A stretch of DNA of 64,000 nucleotides from Pseudomonas lalucatii (GTDB taxonomy: Bacteria > Pseudomonadota > Gammaproteobacteria > Pseudomonadales > Pseudomonadaceae), in assembly GCF_018398425.1 (NCBI RefSeq), contig NZ_JADPMV010000002.1, forward strand, positions 1,628,376 to 1,692,375, in the 5' to 3' direction. A program made the translations under genes and the position numbers. Of this stretch, positions 1 to 9,600 are shown piece by piece (position 1 is the stretch's first letter; each line of letters begins with the position of its first letter). Below the pieces are notes generated by a model that worked only from the letters and a program-made list of their open reading frames with translations, ran no database searches and was not told where the DNA came from.

Positions 1-1361
1 ACAGCGCCAGGCTGGAGTCCCTCGCCGAGCTCAACGGCCAGGCGCCGACGCGCCGCGCCCTGCAGATCCAGACCTGGCAGACCGCCGAGGGCGCCAAGGT
101 GCTGTTCGTCGAGGCCCGCGAGCTGCCGATGTTCGACCTGCGCCTGATCTTCGCCGCCGGCAGCAGCCAGGACGACGGCGTGCCGGGCCTGGCCATGCTG
201 ACCAACGCCATGCTCAACGAGGGCGTGCCGGGCAAGGACGCCGGCGCCATCGCCGCCGGTTTCGAGAACCTCGGCGCCCAGTTCGGCAACGGCTCCTACC
301 GCGACATGGCGGTGGCCAGCCTGCGCGCCCTCAGCGCCGCCGAGATCCGCCAGCCGGCGCTGCGCCTGTTCGCCGAGGTGCTCGGCCAGCCGAGCTTCCC
401 CGAGGATGCCCTGATGCGCATCAAGAACCAGCTGATGGCCGGCTTCGAGTACCGCAAGCAGGACCCGGGCAAGCTGGCCAGCCTCGAGCTGTTCCAGCGC
501 CTGTACGGCGCGCATCCCTATGCCCACCCCAGCGACGGCACCGCCGAATCCATCCCGGCGATCGATCGCGCGCAGCTGCAGGCCTTCCATGCCAGGGCCT
601 ACGCCGCCGGCAACGCGGTGCTCGCCCTGGTCGGCGATCTCTCGCGCAGCGAGGCCGAGGCCCTGGCCGCCGAGGTCTCGGCGGCCTTGCCGCCGGGCCC
701 CGCGCTGGCGCATATCCCGCAGCCTGAGCCGCCGCGAGGCGGCGCCAGCCATATCGACTTCCCGTCCCAACAGACCCACCTGATGCTCGCCCAACTCGGC
801 ATCGACCGCCGCGACCCGGACTACGCCGCCCTCTACCTGGGCAACCAGATCTTCGGCGGCGGCGGTTTCGGCACCCGGCTGATGGAGGAAGTCCGCGAGA
901 AACGCGGGCTGACCTACGGCGTCTATTCCGGCTTCAGCGCCATGCAGGCCCGCGGCCCCTTCATGATCAGCCTGCAGACCCGCGCCGAACTCAGCGCCGG
1001 CACCCTGCAGCTGGTCAAGGGCCTGCTGCGCGACTACCTGGACCAGGGCCCGACCCAGCAGGAGCTGGACGACGCCAAGCGCGAACTGGCCGGCAGCTTC
1101 CCGCTGTCCACCGCGAGCAATGGGGCGATCGTCGGCCAGCTCGGCACGATCGGCTTCTACGACCTGCCGCTGGACCACCTGGAGAGTTTCATGGCCGAAA
1201 TCAAGGCGCTGAGCGTCGAGCAGGTCAAGGCGGCCATGGCCCGCCACCTCGATCCCGAGGCCCTGGTGATCGTCAGCGCCGGCCCCGAGGTGGCGCAGCA
1301 GGCGCTGCCGCCGCCGACGGGCAAGCCCGCCGAACAACCCAGCGGCGTCCCGGAGCACTGA
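1..1361 (+). CDS. M16 (pitrilysin-family) peptidase-like protein, probably the non-catalytic partner, 5' truncated by window
   Basis: The reading frame is open from the first bases of the window, so the N-terminus lies upstream. The fold is that of M16 zinc peptidases: two roughly 220-residue halves, with the C-terminal half carrying the conserved Arg/Tyr region (GFGTRLMEEVREKRGLTYGV). The catalytic HxxEH zinc motif expected near the start of the N-terminal half is absent; the equivalent stretch reads GVPGLAMLTNAML. In Pseudomonas two M16 genes usually sit in tandem upstream of rsmD, one active and one lacking zinc ligands, and this matches the second. It probably acts in the periplasm as a heterodimer with the upstream gene product; substrate unknown. 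It overlaps rsmD by one base (stop TGA sharing its A with the next ATG), suggesting translational coupling. Confidence 0.85.
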   Translation, partial: SARLESLAELNGQAPTRRALQIQTWQTAEGAKVLFVEARELPMFDLRLIFAAGSSQDDGVPGLAMLTNAMLNEGVPGKDAGAIAAGFENLGAQFGNGSYRDMAVASLRALSAAEIRQPALRLFAEVLGQPSFPEDALMRIKNQLMAGFEYRKQDPGKLASLELFQRLYGAHPYAHPSDGTAESIPAIDRAQLQAFHARAYAAGNAVLALVGDLSRSEAEALAAEVSAALPPGPALAHIPQPEPPRGGASHIDFPSQQTHLMLAQLGIDRRDPDYAALYLGNQIFGGGGFGTRLMEEVREKRGLTYGVYSGFSAMQARGPFMISLQTRAELSAGTLQLVKGLLRDYLDQGPTQQELDDAKRELAGSFPLSTASNGAIVGQLGTIGFYDLPLDHLESFMAEIKALSVEQVKAAMARHLDPEALVIVSAGPEVAQQALPPPTGKPAEQPSGVPEH

Positions 1362-1957
1362 TGCGCAGATCCCCCGGCAAACCCGCCAAGGCCCACGGCG
1401 GCCAGGGCCAGTTGCGCATCATCGGCGGCCAGTGGCGCTCGCGCCGCTTCGCCTTCCCCGACGGCCCGAGCCTGCGCCCCACCCCCGACCGGGTGCGCGA
1501 GACCCTGTTCAACTGGCTCGCCCCCTATGTCGAGGGCGCCCGGGTGCTCGACCCCTTCGCCGGCAGCGGCGCGCTGTACCTGGAGGCGCTGTCGCGCGGC
1601 GCCGGCAGCGCCCTGGCCCTGGACCTCAACCCGGACTCGGTGGCCGCCCTGCGCGGCCACCTGCACAGCCTGGGCTGCGCCCACGGCCAGTTGCTGCAGG
1701 CCGACGCCCTGGCCTACCTGCAACAACAACCGGCCACGCCCTTCGACCTGGTGTTCCTCGATCCGCCCTTCCACCAGGGCCTGCTGGCGCCGATCTGCGC
1801 GCTGCTGGAGGGTCGCGGCTGGCTCGCCGAGCACGCCTGGGTCTACAGCGAGAGCGAGACGCCGCCCTCGAGCCTCGGCCTGCCCGGCAACTGGCGCCTG
1901 CACCGGGAGAAGCAGGCCGGCCAGGTGTATTACGCCCTGTGGCAGCGCGGCGAGTAG
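1361..1957 (+). CDS. rsmD: 16S rRNA (guanine(966)-N2)-methyltransferase RsmD
   Basis: A 198-residue class I SAM-dependent methyltransferase that modifies G966 of 16S rRNA during 30S assembly in the cytoplasm. The N-terminus has the RsmD signature (LRIIGGQWRSRRF, then RPTPDRVRETLFNWL), motif I is VLDPFAGSGALYLEAL and the catalytic motif IV is DLVFLDPPF. Length agrees with E. coli RsmD (198 residues). The ATG overlaps the stop codon of the M16 gene, an arrangement common in Pseudomonas. No divergence from family expectations was seen. Confidence 0.95.
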   Translation: MRRSPGKPAKAHGGQGQLRIIGGQWRSRRFAFPDGPSLRPTPDRVRETLFNWLAPYVEGARVLDPFAGSGALYLEALSRGAGSALALDLNPDSVAALRGHLHSLGCAHGQLLQADALAYLQQQPATPFDLVFLDPPFHQGLLAPICALLEGRGWLAEHAWVYSESETPPSSLGLPGNWRLHREKQAGQVYYALWQRGE

Positions 1958-1997
1958 GCGAGGCCCCGCGCCCCGGGCATCAACCGTGCAGCGACCG

Positions 1998-2987
1998 ATG
2001 AGCACGACCTTCACCCCGGCCTGGTGGCTGCCAGGCCCGCACCTGCAGACCCTGTGGAGCCCGTTGTGCCGCAAGCCGGTGATGTTGCGGCGCCGGCGCG
2101 AGCGGCTGTGGCTGGCCGACGGCGACTTCCTCGACCTCGACTGGCACGGTCCGCACAGCGCCGACGCGCCCCTGGTCCTGGTGCTGCATGGCCTGACCGG
2201 CTCGTCGGACTCGCGCTACGTCACCGGCCTGCAGCAGGCCCTGGCCGCCCGGGGCTGGGCCAGCGCGGCGCTGAACTGGCGCGGCTGCTCGGGCGAGCCC
2301 AACCTGCTGCCGCGCGGCTACCACTCCGGCGCCAGCGAGGATCTGGCCGAAACCATCGCCCACCTGCGCGCGCAACGGCCGCTGGCGCCGCTCTATGCGG
2401 TGGGCTACTCCCTGGGCGGCAACGTGCTGCTCAAGCACCTCGGCGAGAGCGGCGGCGACAGCCCGCTGCGCGGCGCCGTGGCGGTGTCCGTGCCGTTTCG
2501 CCTGGACCAGTGCGCCGACCGCATCGGCCAGGGCTTCTCGCGGGTCTACCAGGCGCACTTCATGCGCGAGATGGTCGCCTACGTGCGCAGCAAGCAACGC
2601 CTGTTCGCCGACCTGGGCCAGGCCGACCGGCTGTCGACCCTGGAGCGGCTCGGCTCCCTGGACGACCTGCGCACCTTCTGGGACTTCGACGGGCGCATCA
2701 CCGCGCCGCTGCACGGCTTCAGCGATGCCCAGGACTATTACCGGCGCGCCTCGAGCCGCTACTTCCTCGGCCGCATCGCCACCCCGACCCTGCTCATCCA
2801 GGCTGCCGACGACCCGTTCGTGTTCCGCCACAGCCTGCCGGAGCCGAGCGAACTGGCGCCGGGCATCCAGTTCGAACTGCACCCCCACGGCGGCCACGTC
2901 GGCTTCGTCGACGGCTCGCCGCGGCGCCCCGGCTACTACCTGGAGCGCCGCATCCCGCAATGGCTGGCGACCCAGACAGGCCGCTAG
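1998..2987 (+). CDS. Alpha/beta hydrolase of the YheT/AB-hydrolase-4 family
   Basis: A 329-residue cytosolic alpha/beta hydrolase. The family N-terminus is clear (FTPAWWLPGPHLQTLW), the oxyanion region is HGLTGSSDSRY, the nucleophile elbow is GYSLGGNVLLKHL, the acid is in AADDPFV and the catalytic His in HGGHVGF. The E. coli homologue YheT is a predicted hydrolase or esterase without an established substrate, so function is left general. The ATG was chosen because the family N-terminus begins immediately after it; the gene lies 40 bp downstream of rsmD on the same strand and may be co-transcribed. It converges on the anti-sigma gene, with only about 20 bp between stop codons. Confidence 0.88.
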   Translation: MSTTFTPAWWLPGPHLQTLWSPLCRKPVMLRRRRERLWLADGDFLDLDWHGPHSADAPLVLVLHGLTGSSDSRYVTGLQQALAARGWASAALNWRGCSGEPNLLPRGYHSGASEDLAETIAHLRAQRPLAPLYAVGYSLGGNVLLKHLGESGGDSPLRGAVAVSVPFRLDQCADRIGQGFSRVYQAHFMREMVAYVRSKQRLFADLGQADRLSTLERLGSLDDLRTFWDFDGRITAPLHGFSDAQDYYRRASSRYFLGRIATPTLLIQAADDPFVFRHSLPEPSELAPGIQFELHPHGGHVGFVDGSPRRPGYYLERRIPQWLATQTGR

Positions 2988-3006
2988 CTGCGCCGCCCGG
3001 CGGTCC

Positions 3007-3243
3007 TTAGCGTTGCCGGCCGCGAGGCAGGCCGCTGGCGGCGAGAATGCTCGCGCTGTCCACCCGTTCGTCATCCAGGGGCAGGCGCTTGAGGGTGTCG
3101 GAGGTCAGGCGCAGCTGCTCGATGTACAGGGCGCAGCGATCGCAGCGCCGGGTGTGCATGAGAACCGCCAGGCGGGTGCGCCAGTTCAGGCGGCGGTCGA
3201 TGATGTCCGAGCCCAGCTCCGACATTTCCATGCAGCTCAGCAT
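3007..3243 (-). CDS. Small zinc-binding anti-sigma-like protein
   Basis: A 78-residue protein whose spacing of Cys4, then His30-x3-Cys34-x2-Cys37, resembles zinc-binding anti-sigma (zf-HC2/ZAS) domains. No membrane segment follows the zinc motif, so it should be a soluble cytoplasmic protein, unlike many ECF anti-sigma factors. Its start overlaps the last codons of the sigma factor gene by 7 bp, the classic arrangement of a sigma/anti-sigma pair, so the likely partner is the adjacent sigma factor. Whether it inhibits or merely modulates the sigma factor cannot be told from sequence. Confidence 0.75.
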   Translation of the reverse strand: MLSCMEMSELGSDIIDRRLNWRTRLAVLMHTRRCDRCALYIEQLRLTSDTLKRLPLDDERVDSASILAASGLPRGRQR

Positions 3244-3842
3244 GTGCCTACCTCCTCAAAGTGCTCGAGCATCGCGTGCAGGCGCTGGCGTCCGCGGTGC
3301 AGCAGCACGCGGACATTGCCCTCGGCCAGTTGCAGGGCCTGGGCGATCTCGCTGAAGTCCAGGCCGGCGACCTCACGCAGCATCACTACCGACTGTTGAT
3401 CCCGGGGCAGCTTGTGCAGGTGCTGGCGAATGCACTGATACAGCTCCTCCTCGGTCAGCAGGGCCTCCGGCGAATCGTGGTGCCAGCGGATCGGTGGCCG
3501 AGTCCAGGTGCCGTCGCGGTTGAAGCGCCCTTCGATGGGCGAGCCGCCGTCGGCGCCCCAGGCGTCCCAGGCGACCTCGCGCTTGGCTTTGCGCAACATC
3601 GCCCGGGCCTCGTTCAGGGCGATGCGTGCCAGCCAGGTGCGCAGCTTGGAGCGGCCCTGGAACTGGGCGATGGCGGCGAAAGCCTTGATCCAGGTTTCCT
3701 GGGCCACGTCCTTGGCCAGGTCGGGGCCGGCCAGGGGCGTGGCCATGACCACCAGGAAGCTGTGATGGGCCTGGATGGCCGCCTCGAAGGCGTCCCGGTC
3801 GCCCCGCTGCATGCCGCGGATCAGCTCGCGCTCGTCGTCCAT
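3237..3842 (-). CDS. ECF-type RNA polymerase sigma factor
   Basis: A 201-residue group IV sigma factor. Region 2 spans roughly residues 20-90 (DAFEAAIQAHHSFLVVMATPL, then DVAQETWIKAF and FQGRSKLRTWLARIALNEAR) and region 4 is at residues 140-190 (LPRDQQSVVMLREVAGLDFSEIAQALQL, followed by a helix-turn-helix ending VLLHRGRQRLHAML). It is followed by the overlapping small zinc protein, its probable anti-sigma factor. Regulon and inducing signal are unknown. The linker between regions 2 and 4 (about residues 92-130) is longer than average and rich in Trp and charged residues. Confidence 0.9.
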   Translation of the reverse strand: MDDERELIRGMQRGDRDAFEAAIQAHHSFLVVMATPLAGPDLAKDVAQETWIKAFAAIAQFQGRSKLRTWLARIALNEARAMLRKAKREVAWDAWGADGGSPIEGRFNRDGTWTRPPIRWHHDSPEALLTEEELYQCIRQHLHKLPRDQQSVVMLREVAGLDFSEIAQALQLAEGNVRVLLHRGRQRLHAMLEHFEEVGTC

Positions 3843-3977
3843 CCTGTCCTCCTGGGCAGTGCCTGCCGCAGTGGGCGGACGGCCGCTTGGGGCAGCCCGC
3901 CTCGATATTCGAAGGCGCGGACGGGGCGCTTGTTACACCTTTCGTCCGCAGGGTCCCCCGCACTGGACCGACGGGGG

Positions 3978-5624
3978 CTACTCGCCGCTCACCTCCTCGG
4001 CCTTCAGCGCACCGGTCTCGCCGGCTTCCAGCACCACGTAGGCGCTGCTGCAGAACAGCGAGTTGAGGCGTTTCATGTCGCTGATCAGCTCCAGGTGCAG
4101 GGCGCTGGTCTCGATGCTCTGCACCACCTGGCGATGCAGGCGGCCGACATGGGCGTGGGCCAGGCGCCGCTCGCGGGCGCGGAAGCGCCGCTTCTCGCGC
4201 AGCAGCTGGCGGGCGCTCTCGGCATCGCCGGAGAGGAACACGTTGAGCCCCAGGCGCAGGTTGGCCATCAGCTGGGCATGCAACTCGGTCAATTCCTCCA
4301 GGCCGCTCTCGGAGAAGGCGTGGCGCTGGGCGGTCTTCTCGTCCTGCACCTTGCCGAGCATGCGCTCGATGAGGTCGCCGGCCTGCTCCAGGTTGACCGC
4401 CCACTCGAGGATCTCCGCCCAGCGCCGGCTGTCGCGCCCGCTGAGCGCATCGTGCGGCACCTGGGCCAGGTACAGCTTGACCGCGCTGTAGAGCGCGTCG
4501 ACATCGTCGTCCAGGCGGCGCAGTTCCTTGCTCAGCGCCGGCTGGTTGCTGCGCAGCACCTCCAGCAGGTGGTGCAGCATGGTCTCGATCAGGTCGCCGA
4601 TGCGCAGGGTCTCGCGCACCGCCCCCGACAGCGCCAGGCTGGGCGTGCCCAGGGCGGTGCGGTCCAGGTGGCGCGGGCGGGCCACGCCGCTGTCCTCGGC
4701 GCGATCCGGCAGCAGCCAGTTGCAGAAGCGCGCCATGGGTCCGACGCTGGGCAGCAGCAGCAGGCAACGCAGGCCGTTGTAGAGCAGGTGGAAGCCGACC
4801 ACCAGTTCCGCCGGGCGCCAGTTCAGGCTGTCCAGCCAGGCCACCAGCGGGTCGAGCAGCGGGATCACCAGCAGCAGGCCGATCAGCTTGTACAGCAGGC
4901 TGCCCAGCGCCACCCGGCGGCCGGCCGGGGTCTGCAGGCTGGCAGTGAGGAAGGCCAGCAGGCCGCTGCCGATATTGGCGCCGATGACCAGGCCGATGGC
5001 CACCGGCAGGCTGATCAGGCCGGCACCGGCCAGGGTCGCGGTGAGCAGCACGGCGGCCAGGCTGGAGTAGGAGATCAGGGCGAACAGCGCGCCGACCAGG
5101 GCATCGAGCAGCAGGTCGCCGGTCAGCGAGGCGAACAGCACCTTGATGCCCTGGGCCTGGGTGATCGGCGTGGCGGCCGCGACGATCAGCTCCAGGGCCA
5201 GCAGCATCAGGCCCAGGCCGATGCTGACGCGACCGAGCTGACCGGCACGGCTCTGCCGCCGCGAGAGGAAGAAGATCACCCCGAGGGTGATCAGCAGCGG
5301 CGACAGCCAGCCCAGGTCCAGGGTCAGCACCCGCGCCATCAGCGCCGTGCCGACGTCGGCGCCGAGCATGATCGCCAGGGCCGGGGTCAGCGCCATCAGG
5401 CCCTGGCCGACGAAGGAGGTGACCAACAGCGCGGTGGCGTTGCTGCTCTGCACCAGGGCGGTGACGCCGATGCCGGCGACGAAGGCCATGGGCAGCCGGC
5501 TGACGTTGTGGCTGAGCACCTTGCGCAGGTTGGAGCCGTAGACCCGCAGGATGCCGGTACGAACGATATGCGTGCCCCAGATCAGCAAGGCGATGGCCGA
5601 GAGCAGATTGAGCAGGGTCAGCAT
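3978..5624 (-). CDS. Na/Pi cotransporter (PhoU-domain NptA/YjbB type)
   Basis: A 548-residue inner-membrane protein. The N-terminal part holds two homologous Na+/Pi-cotransporter repeats with the signature ALVQSSNATALLVTSFVG near residue 70 and a second, less exact QSSN-like repeat (ALISYSSLAAVLLTATLAG) around residues 190-210; the C-terminal ~200 residues form a charged, helical PhoU-like domain. It resembles E. coli YjbB, a phosphate exporter/cotransporter. The start ATG is preceded by GGGAGA at good spacing; an upstream extension to 5672 has no ribosome binding site. It is transcribed towards the sigma factor gene with about 135 bp between, so it may be independently transcribed. Confidence 0.9.
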   Translation of the reverse strand: MLTLLNLLSAIALLIWGTHIVRTGILRVYGSNLRKVLSHNVSRLPMAFVAGIGVTALVQSSNATALLVTSFVGQGLMALTPALAIMLGADVGTALMARVLTLDLGWLSPLLITLGVIFFLSRRQSRAGQLGRVSIGLGLMLLALELIVAAATPITQAQGIKVLFASLTGDLLLDALVGALFALISYSSLAAVLLTATLAGAGLISLPVAIGLVIGANIGSGLLAFLTASLQTPAGRRVALGSLLYKLIGLLLVIPLLDPLVAWLDSLNWRPAELVVGFHLLYNGLRCLLLLPSVGPMARFCNWLLPDRAEDSGVARPRHLDRTALGTPSLALSGAVRETLRIGDLIETMLHHLLEVLRSNQPALSKELRRLDDDVDALYSAVKLYLAQVPHDALSGRDSRRWAEILEWAVNLEQAGDLIERMLGKVQDEKTAQRHAFSESGLEELTELHAQLMANLRLGLNVFLSGDAESARQLLREKRRFRARERRLAHAHVGRLHRQVVQSIETSALHLELISDMKRLNSLFCSSAYVVLEAGETGALKAEEVSGE

Positions 5625-5817
5625 CGTGCATCTCCCTGTCGCGGGTCGCCCAAGCAGGGGCAACAACCGCATGCGGCGTCTGCGGCCACGGGACGGGCCC
5701 GTGGCGGGCAGCGCGTGTACGTGGCTGGCCCGCTTGTCGACTGTGCTTGTCGGGCCTTACTTAAGCTGTAGCCGGGGAATGGCCGCAGCGCCAGCCGCGG
5801 GTCGCCCGGCGGCACGT

Positions 5818-6489
5818 TCAGTCGGCCAGGCGCTCGGCCAGCTCCAGCAGGCTGGCGACCTGCAGATCGGGCGCGATGCCCCAGGGGTCGAACTGGGCCC
5901 TGTCGCTGCGCCTGACCCAGGCGCAGCGCAGGCCGGCATGCTGGGCGCCGAGCACGTCGAAGGGGTTGCTGGACACCAGCCAGGTGGCCTCGGCCGGGCT
6001 GCGGGTGCGACTCAGCAGGTGCCGGTAGACGCTCGGCGCCGGCTTGAAGCTGCGCACCGCCTCGACGCTGACCACCTCCGCGAAGTGATCGGCCAGGCCG
6101 GCCTGCTCGAGCAGGGCGGCGACCGCCGCCTGGCTGCCGTTGGAGAAGGCATACAGGCGCGCGCCCCGCTGCTGCAGGCGCTGCAGGCCGGCGGCGCTGT
6201 CGGCAAAGGCCGGCAGGTGCGCCCAGGCGTCCAGCAGCCGTTCCTGGGCCCGGGCGTCGAAGGGCGCGGCGGTGCTGGCGCAGGTGAAGACCAGGGCCTC
6301 GCGGGTGCAGCGGGCGAAATCCACGTAGGCGCCCATCAGGCCGCGGCGAAAGCTGTACTCCAGCTGCTTGTCGCGCCAGCGCAGGTAGAACTCCTCGGCA
6401 CCGTCGCCGAGGGTCTGCCGCAGCTGGCGAGTGAGGTCGCTGGGGTCGATCAGGGTGCCGTAGACATCGAAGGCCAGGCAGAGGGTCAT
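5818..6489 (-). CDS. Haloacid dehalogenase type II family hydrolase
   Basis: A 223-residue HAD-superfamily enzyme. Motif I with the nucleophilic Asp is FDVYGTLID near residue 10, motif II Ser/Asn lies in YAFSNGS, the motif III Lys in FKPAPSVY, and the motif IV region is SSNPFDVLGA. These are features of L-2-haloacid dehalogenase type II proteins, which remove halide from short 2-haloacids by an Asp-ester intermediate. Many chromosomal members have other or unknown substrates, so dehalogenase activity is an inference. The gene is divergent from recC; the shared 174-bp upstream region must hold both promoters. Confidence 0.85.
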   Translation of the reverse strand: MTLCLAFDVYGTLIDPSDLTRQLRQTLGDGAEEFYLRWRDKQLEYSFRRGLMGAYVDFARCTREALVFTCASTAAPFDARAQERLLDAWAHLPAFADSAAGLQRLQQRGARLYAFSNGSQAAVAALLEQAGLADHFAEVVSVEAVRSFKPAPSVYRHLLSRTRSPAEATWLVSSNPFDVLGAQHAGLRCAWVRRSDRAQFDPWGIAPDLQVASLLELAERLAD

Positions 6490-6663
6490 GGGGCGTGCCT
6501 CGAATGGAAAGTTATCCTTCAGGGTTGCAGAGTGAAGCTCAAGCGACACTTGTCCATTGGTCGCAGAGAATATCGGCTGGCCGGCGACGCAGCTTGTCGG
6601 CCGACCCCGGCAGGCTGGACGAACTGGTAACCTAGCGCGATTGAACGGAAGCGACCCTGCCCG

Positions 6664-9600
6664 ATGCTCAGTCTCTACCACGCCCCCGACCTGGAAACCC
6701 TCGGCGAGCTGGCCACCCGCCTGCTGGCCCAGCCGCAACGCCAGCCCTTCGCCGCGGCCCGGGTGGTGGTGCCGAGCCAGGGCATCGGCCGCTGGCTGAC
6801 CCTGCAGCTGGCGCGCAGCCAGGGCATCGCCATGCAGCTGGAGGTGCAGCTGCCCTCGGCCTTCGTCTGGGAACTGTCGCGTCTGGTCCTCGGCCAGTTG
6901 CCGGAGCAGTCGGCCTTCACCCCGGACACCCTGGCCTGGCGCCTCTACGACTGGCTGTGCGAACCGCACCGGCTGGCCCAGGCGCCGCGCCTGGCGCACT
7001 ACCTGGAGGGCGGCGACGAGCGCCGGCGGTTGTCGCTGGCGGCGAAGATCGCCGACGTCTTCGACCAGTACCTGCTGTACCGCGACGACTGGCTGGCCGC
7101 CTGGGAGCGCAACGAGCTGCTCGGCCTGGGCCCGGACGAGGCCTGGCAGGCCCTGCTCTGGCGCGAGCTGACCGAGGGTGGCCACCCGCACCGCGCGCGC
7201 CTGCTCGAGGAGCTGCTGCGCCGCCTGCACGACCCGGCGCCCATCGCCGGGGTGCCCGAGCGCCTGCTGGTGTTCGGCATCAGCGCCCTGGCCCCGCACC
7301 ATATGCGCGTGCTCGACGGCCTGGCCCGGCACAGCGAGGTGGTGGTGTTCGCCCTCAACCCCTGCCGCGAGGCCTGGGGCGAGATCCGCGATGTCCGCGA
7401 ACTGGCGAGGCAGTCGCAGGCGAGCCCGGACGACTGGTACCTGGACGTCGGCCACCCGCTGCTGGCCAGCCTCGGCAAGCAGGGCCGCGACTTCTTCGAC
7501 AGCCTGTTCGCCCTGGCCTCGAGCGAGGGCGCCCAGGAGCTGGGCCTCTACTCCGAGGACGCCGACCTGCACGACAGCAGCCTGCTGCAGGCCCTGCAGA
7601 ACGACATCCTGCGCCTGCGCACCCGCGCCCCGGACGAGCGCCTGGCGCTGCACGCGGACGACCGTTCGCTGGAGCTGCACGTGGCCCATTCGCCGCTGCG
7701 CGAGGTGGAGATCCTCCACGACCAGCTGCTCGCCCGCTTCCAGGCAGACCCCGCGCTGACCCCGGACCAGGTGGTGGTGCTGACCCCGGACATCGAGCGC
7801 TACGCCCCCTATGTCGAGGCGGTCTTCGCCCCCCGCGAGGGCGTGCCGAGGATTCCCTACAGCCTGGCCGACCGCAGCCTGCGCGCCGAGGTGCCGCTGA
7901 TCGAGGCCTTCCTCGAGTTGCTCGCCCTGCCCGACAGCCGCTTCACCGCCGAGGAACTGCTCGGCTGGCTGGAGCAGCCGGCCCTGGCCCGCCGCGCCGG
8001 CATCGAGGCCGAGGACCTGCCCCTGCTGCGCGACTGGCTGCGCGAGGCCGGGGTGCGCTGGGGCCGCGACGCCGGCCATCGCGCCGCCCTGGGCCTGCCG
8101 GCCGACGCCGCCTTCACCTGGCGCCAGGGCCTGGACCGCCTGCTGCTGGGCTTCGCCGCGCCGCCGCAGCTGGCCGGCGAGGGCGCGCCGCTGCTCGGCG
8201 CCAGCTGGCCACTGGACGCCCTGGAGGGCGCCCGGGCCCAGCTGCTCGGCCGCCTGGTCGCCTTCGTCGAGCGCCTCGCCGCCCTGGCCCAGGGCCTGCA
8301 GCGGCCGCGGCCGCTGGCCGACTGGGCGCAGGCCCTAGTCGAGCTGGTCGACGAGCTGTTCGACGAGCGCGAGGCCGGCGATACCCTGGTGCTGCTGGCG
8401 AAGGCCTGCGCCGGCCTGGCCGAGCAGGCCGCGGCGTCCGGCATCGAGCGGCCGCTGGAGCTGGCGCTGATCCGCCAGCAACTCGGCGCGGCGCTGGAAC
8501 AGGGCGGCGGCGCCTCGGGTTTTCTCACCGGCGCGGTGACCTTCTGCACCATGGTGCCGATGCGCAGCCTGCCGTTTCGCCTGGTCTGCCTGCTCGGCCT
8601 GGACGACGGCGCCCTGCCCCGGCGCACCCCGGCCGCCGGCTTCGACCTGATCGCCCAGCAGCCGCGGCGCGGCGACCGCGCCCGCCGTCTCGACGACCGC
8701 TACCTGCTGCTGGAGACCCTGCTGTCGGCGCGGGTTGGCCTGTACCTGAGCTACGTCGGCCGCGACCCGCGCAGCAATGCCGAGTTACCGCCCTCGGTGC
8801 TGGTCAGCGAGCTGCTGGAGGCGGTGGACCTGACCGCGGTCTGTGCCGATGGCACCAAGGCCAGCGCTCGGATCCGCCTGGAGCACCCGTTGCAGCCCTT
8901 CGCCCCGGGCAACTTCGCCGGCGGCCGGCGGGCCGGCTTCGCCGCCCCCTGGTTCCGCGCGGCGCAGCGCCTGAGCGAGGCGGTCGCCGCACCGCAGCCC
9001 TTCGCCGCGACCCTGCCGGCGCCGGGCGAGGACTGGCTGACGCTGGAGCCGAGCCAGCTGATCCACTGTTTCAAGCACCCGGCGCGCTACCTGCTGGAGC
9101 AGCGCCTCGGCCTGCGCCTGGCGCAGGCCGAGGAGGCCCTGGCCGGCGACGAACCGTTCGGCGTCGAATGGACCAGCCTGCACGGCCTGCGCCAGCTGGC
9201 CCTGCAGGCCGTCGAACAGGGCTGGAGCGAGGCCGAGGAACGGGCGCTGGCGGCCGCCTCCGGCTGGTTGCCGGTGGGCGAGCTGGGCCAGGCGCACTGG
9301 GGGCAGATCCGCGGGCCGATCCGCGCCTTCGCCCCGACCCTGTTCGACGAGCGCCCGGCGCAGACGCCGCAGCCGCTGCTGGTGGACCTGCGCCTGGCCG
9401 GCGTGCGCATCCACGGCTGGCTCGACGGCGTGACCGCCGACGGCCTGTTCGACTACCGCCTGCGTGCCCTCGGCGCCTGGGAGCTGGCGCCGTTCTGGCT
9501 GCGCCACCTGCTGCTGGGCTGCGCCGCGACCCCGGGCATCGCCCGCACCAGCCGCCTGCTGTCGCCCCAGCGGGAATGGCGCCTGGGGCCGCTGGACGAT

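Noticed and set aside
3261..5771. Very long plus-strand open frame (836 codons) opposite the sigma factor and Na/Pi genes
   Set aside because: It is antisense to well-recognised genes, Gln/Ala/Gly-rich and low in complexity, as expected for mirror frames in high-GC DNA.
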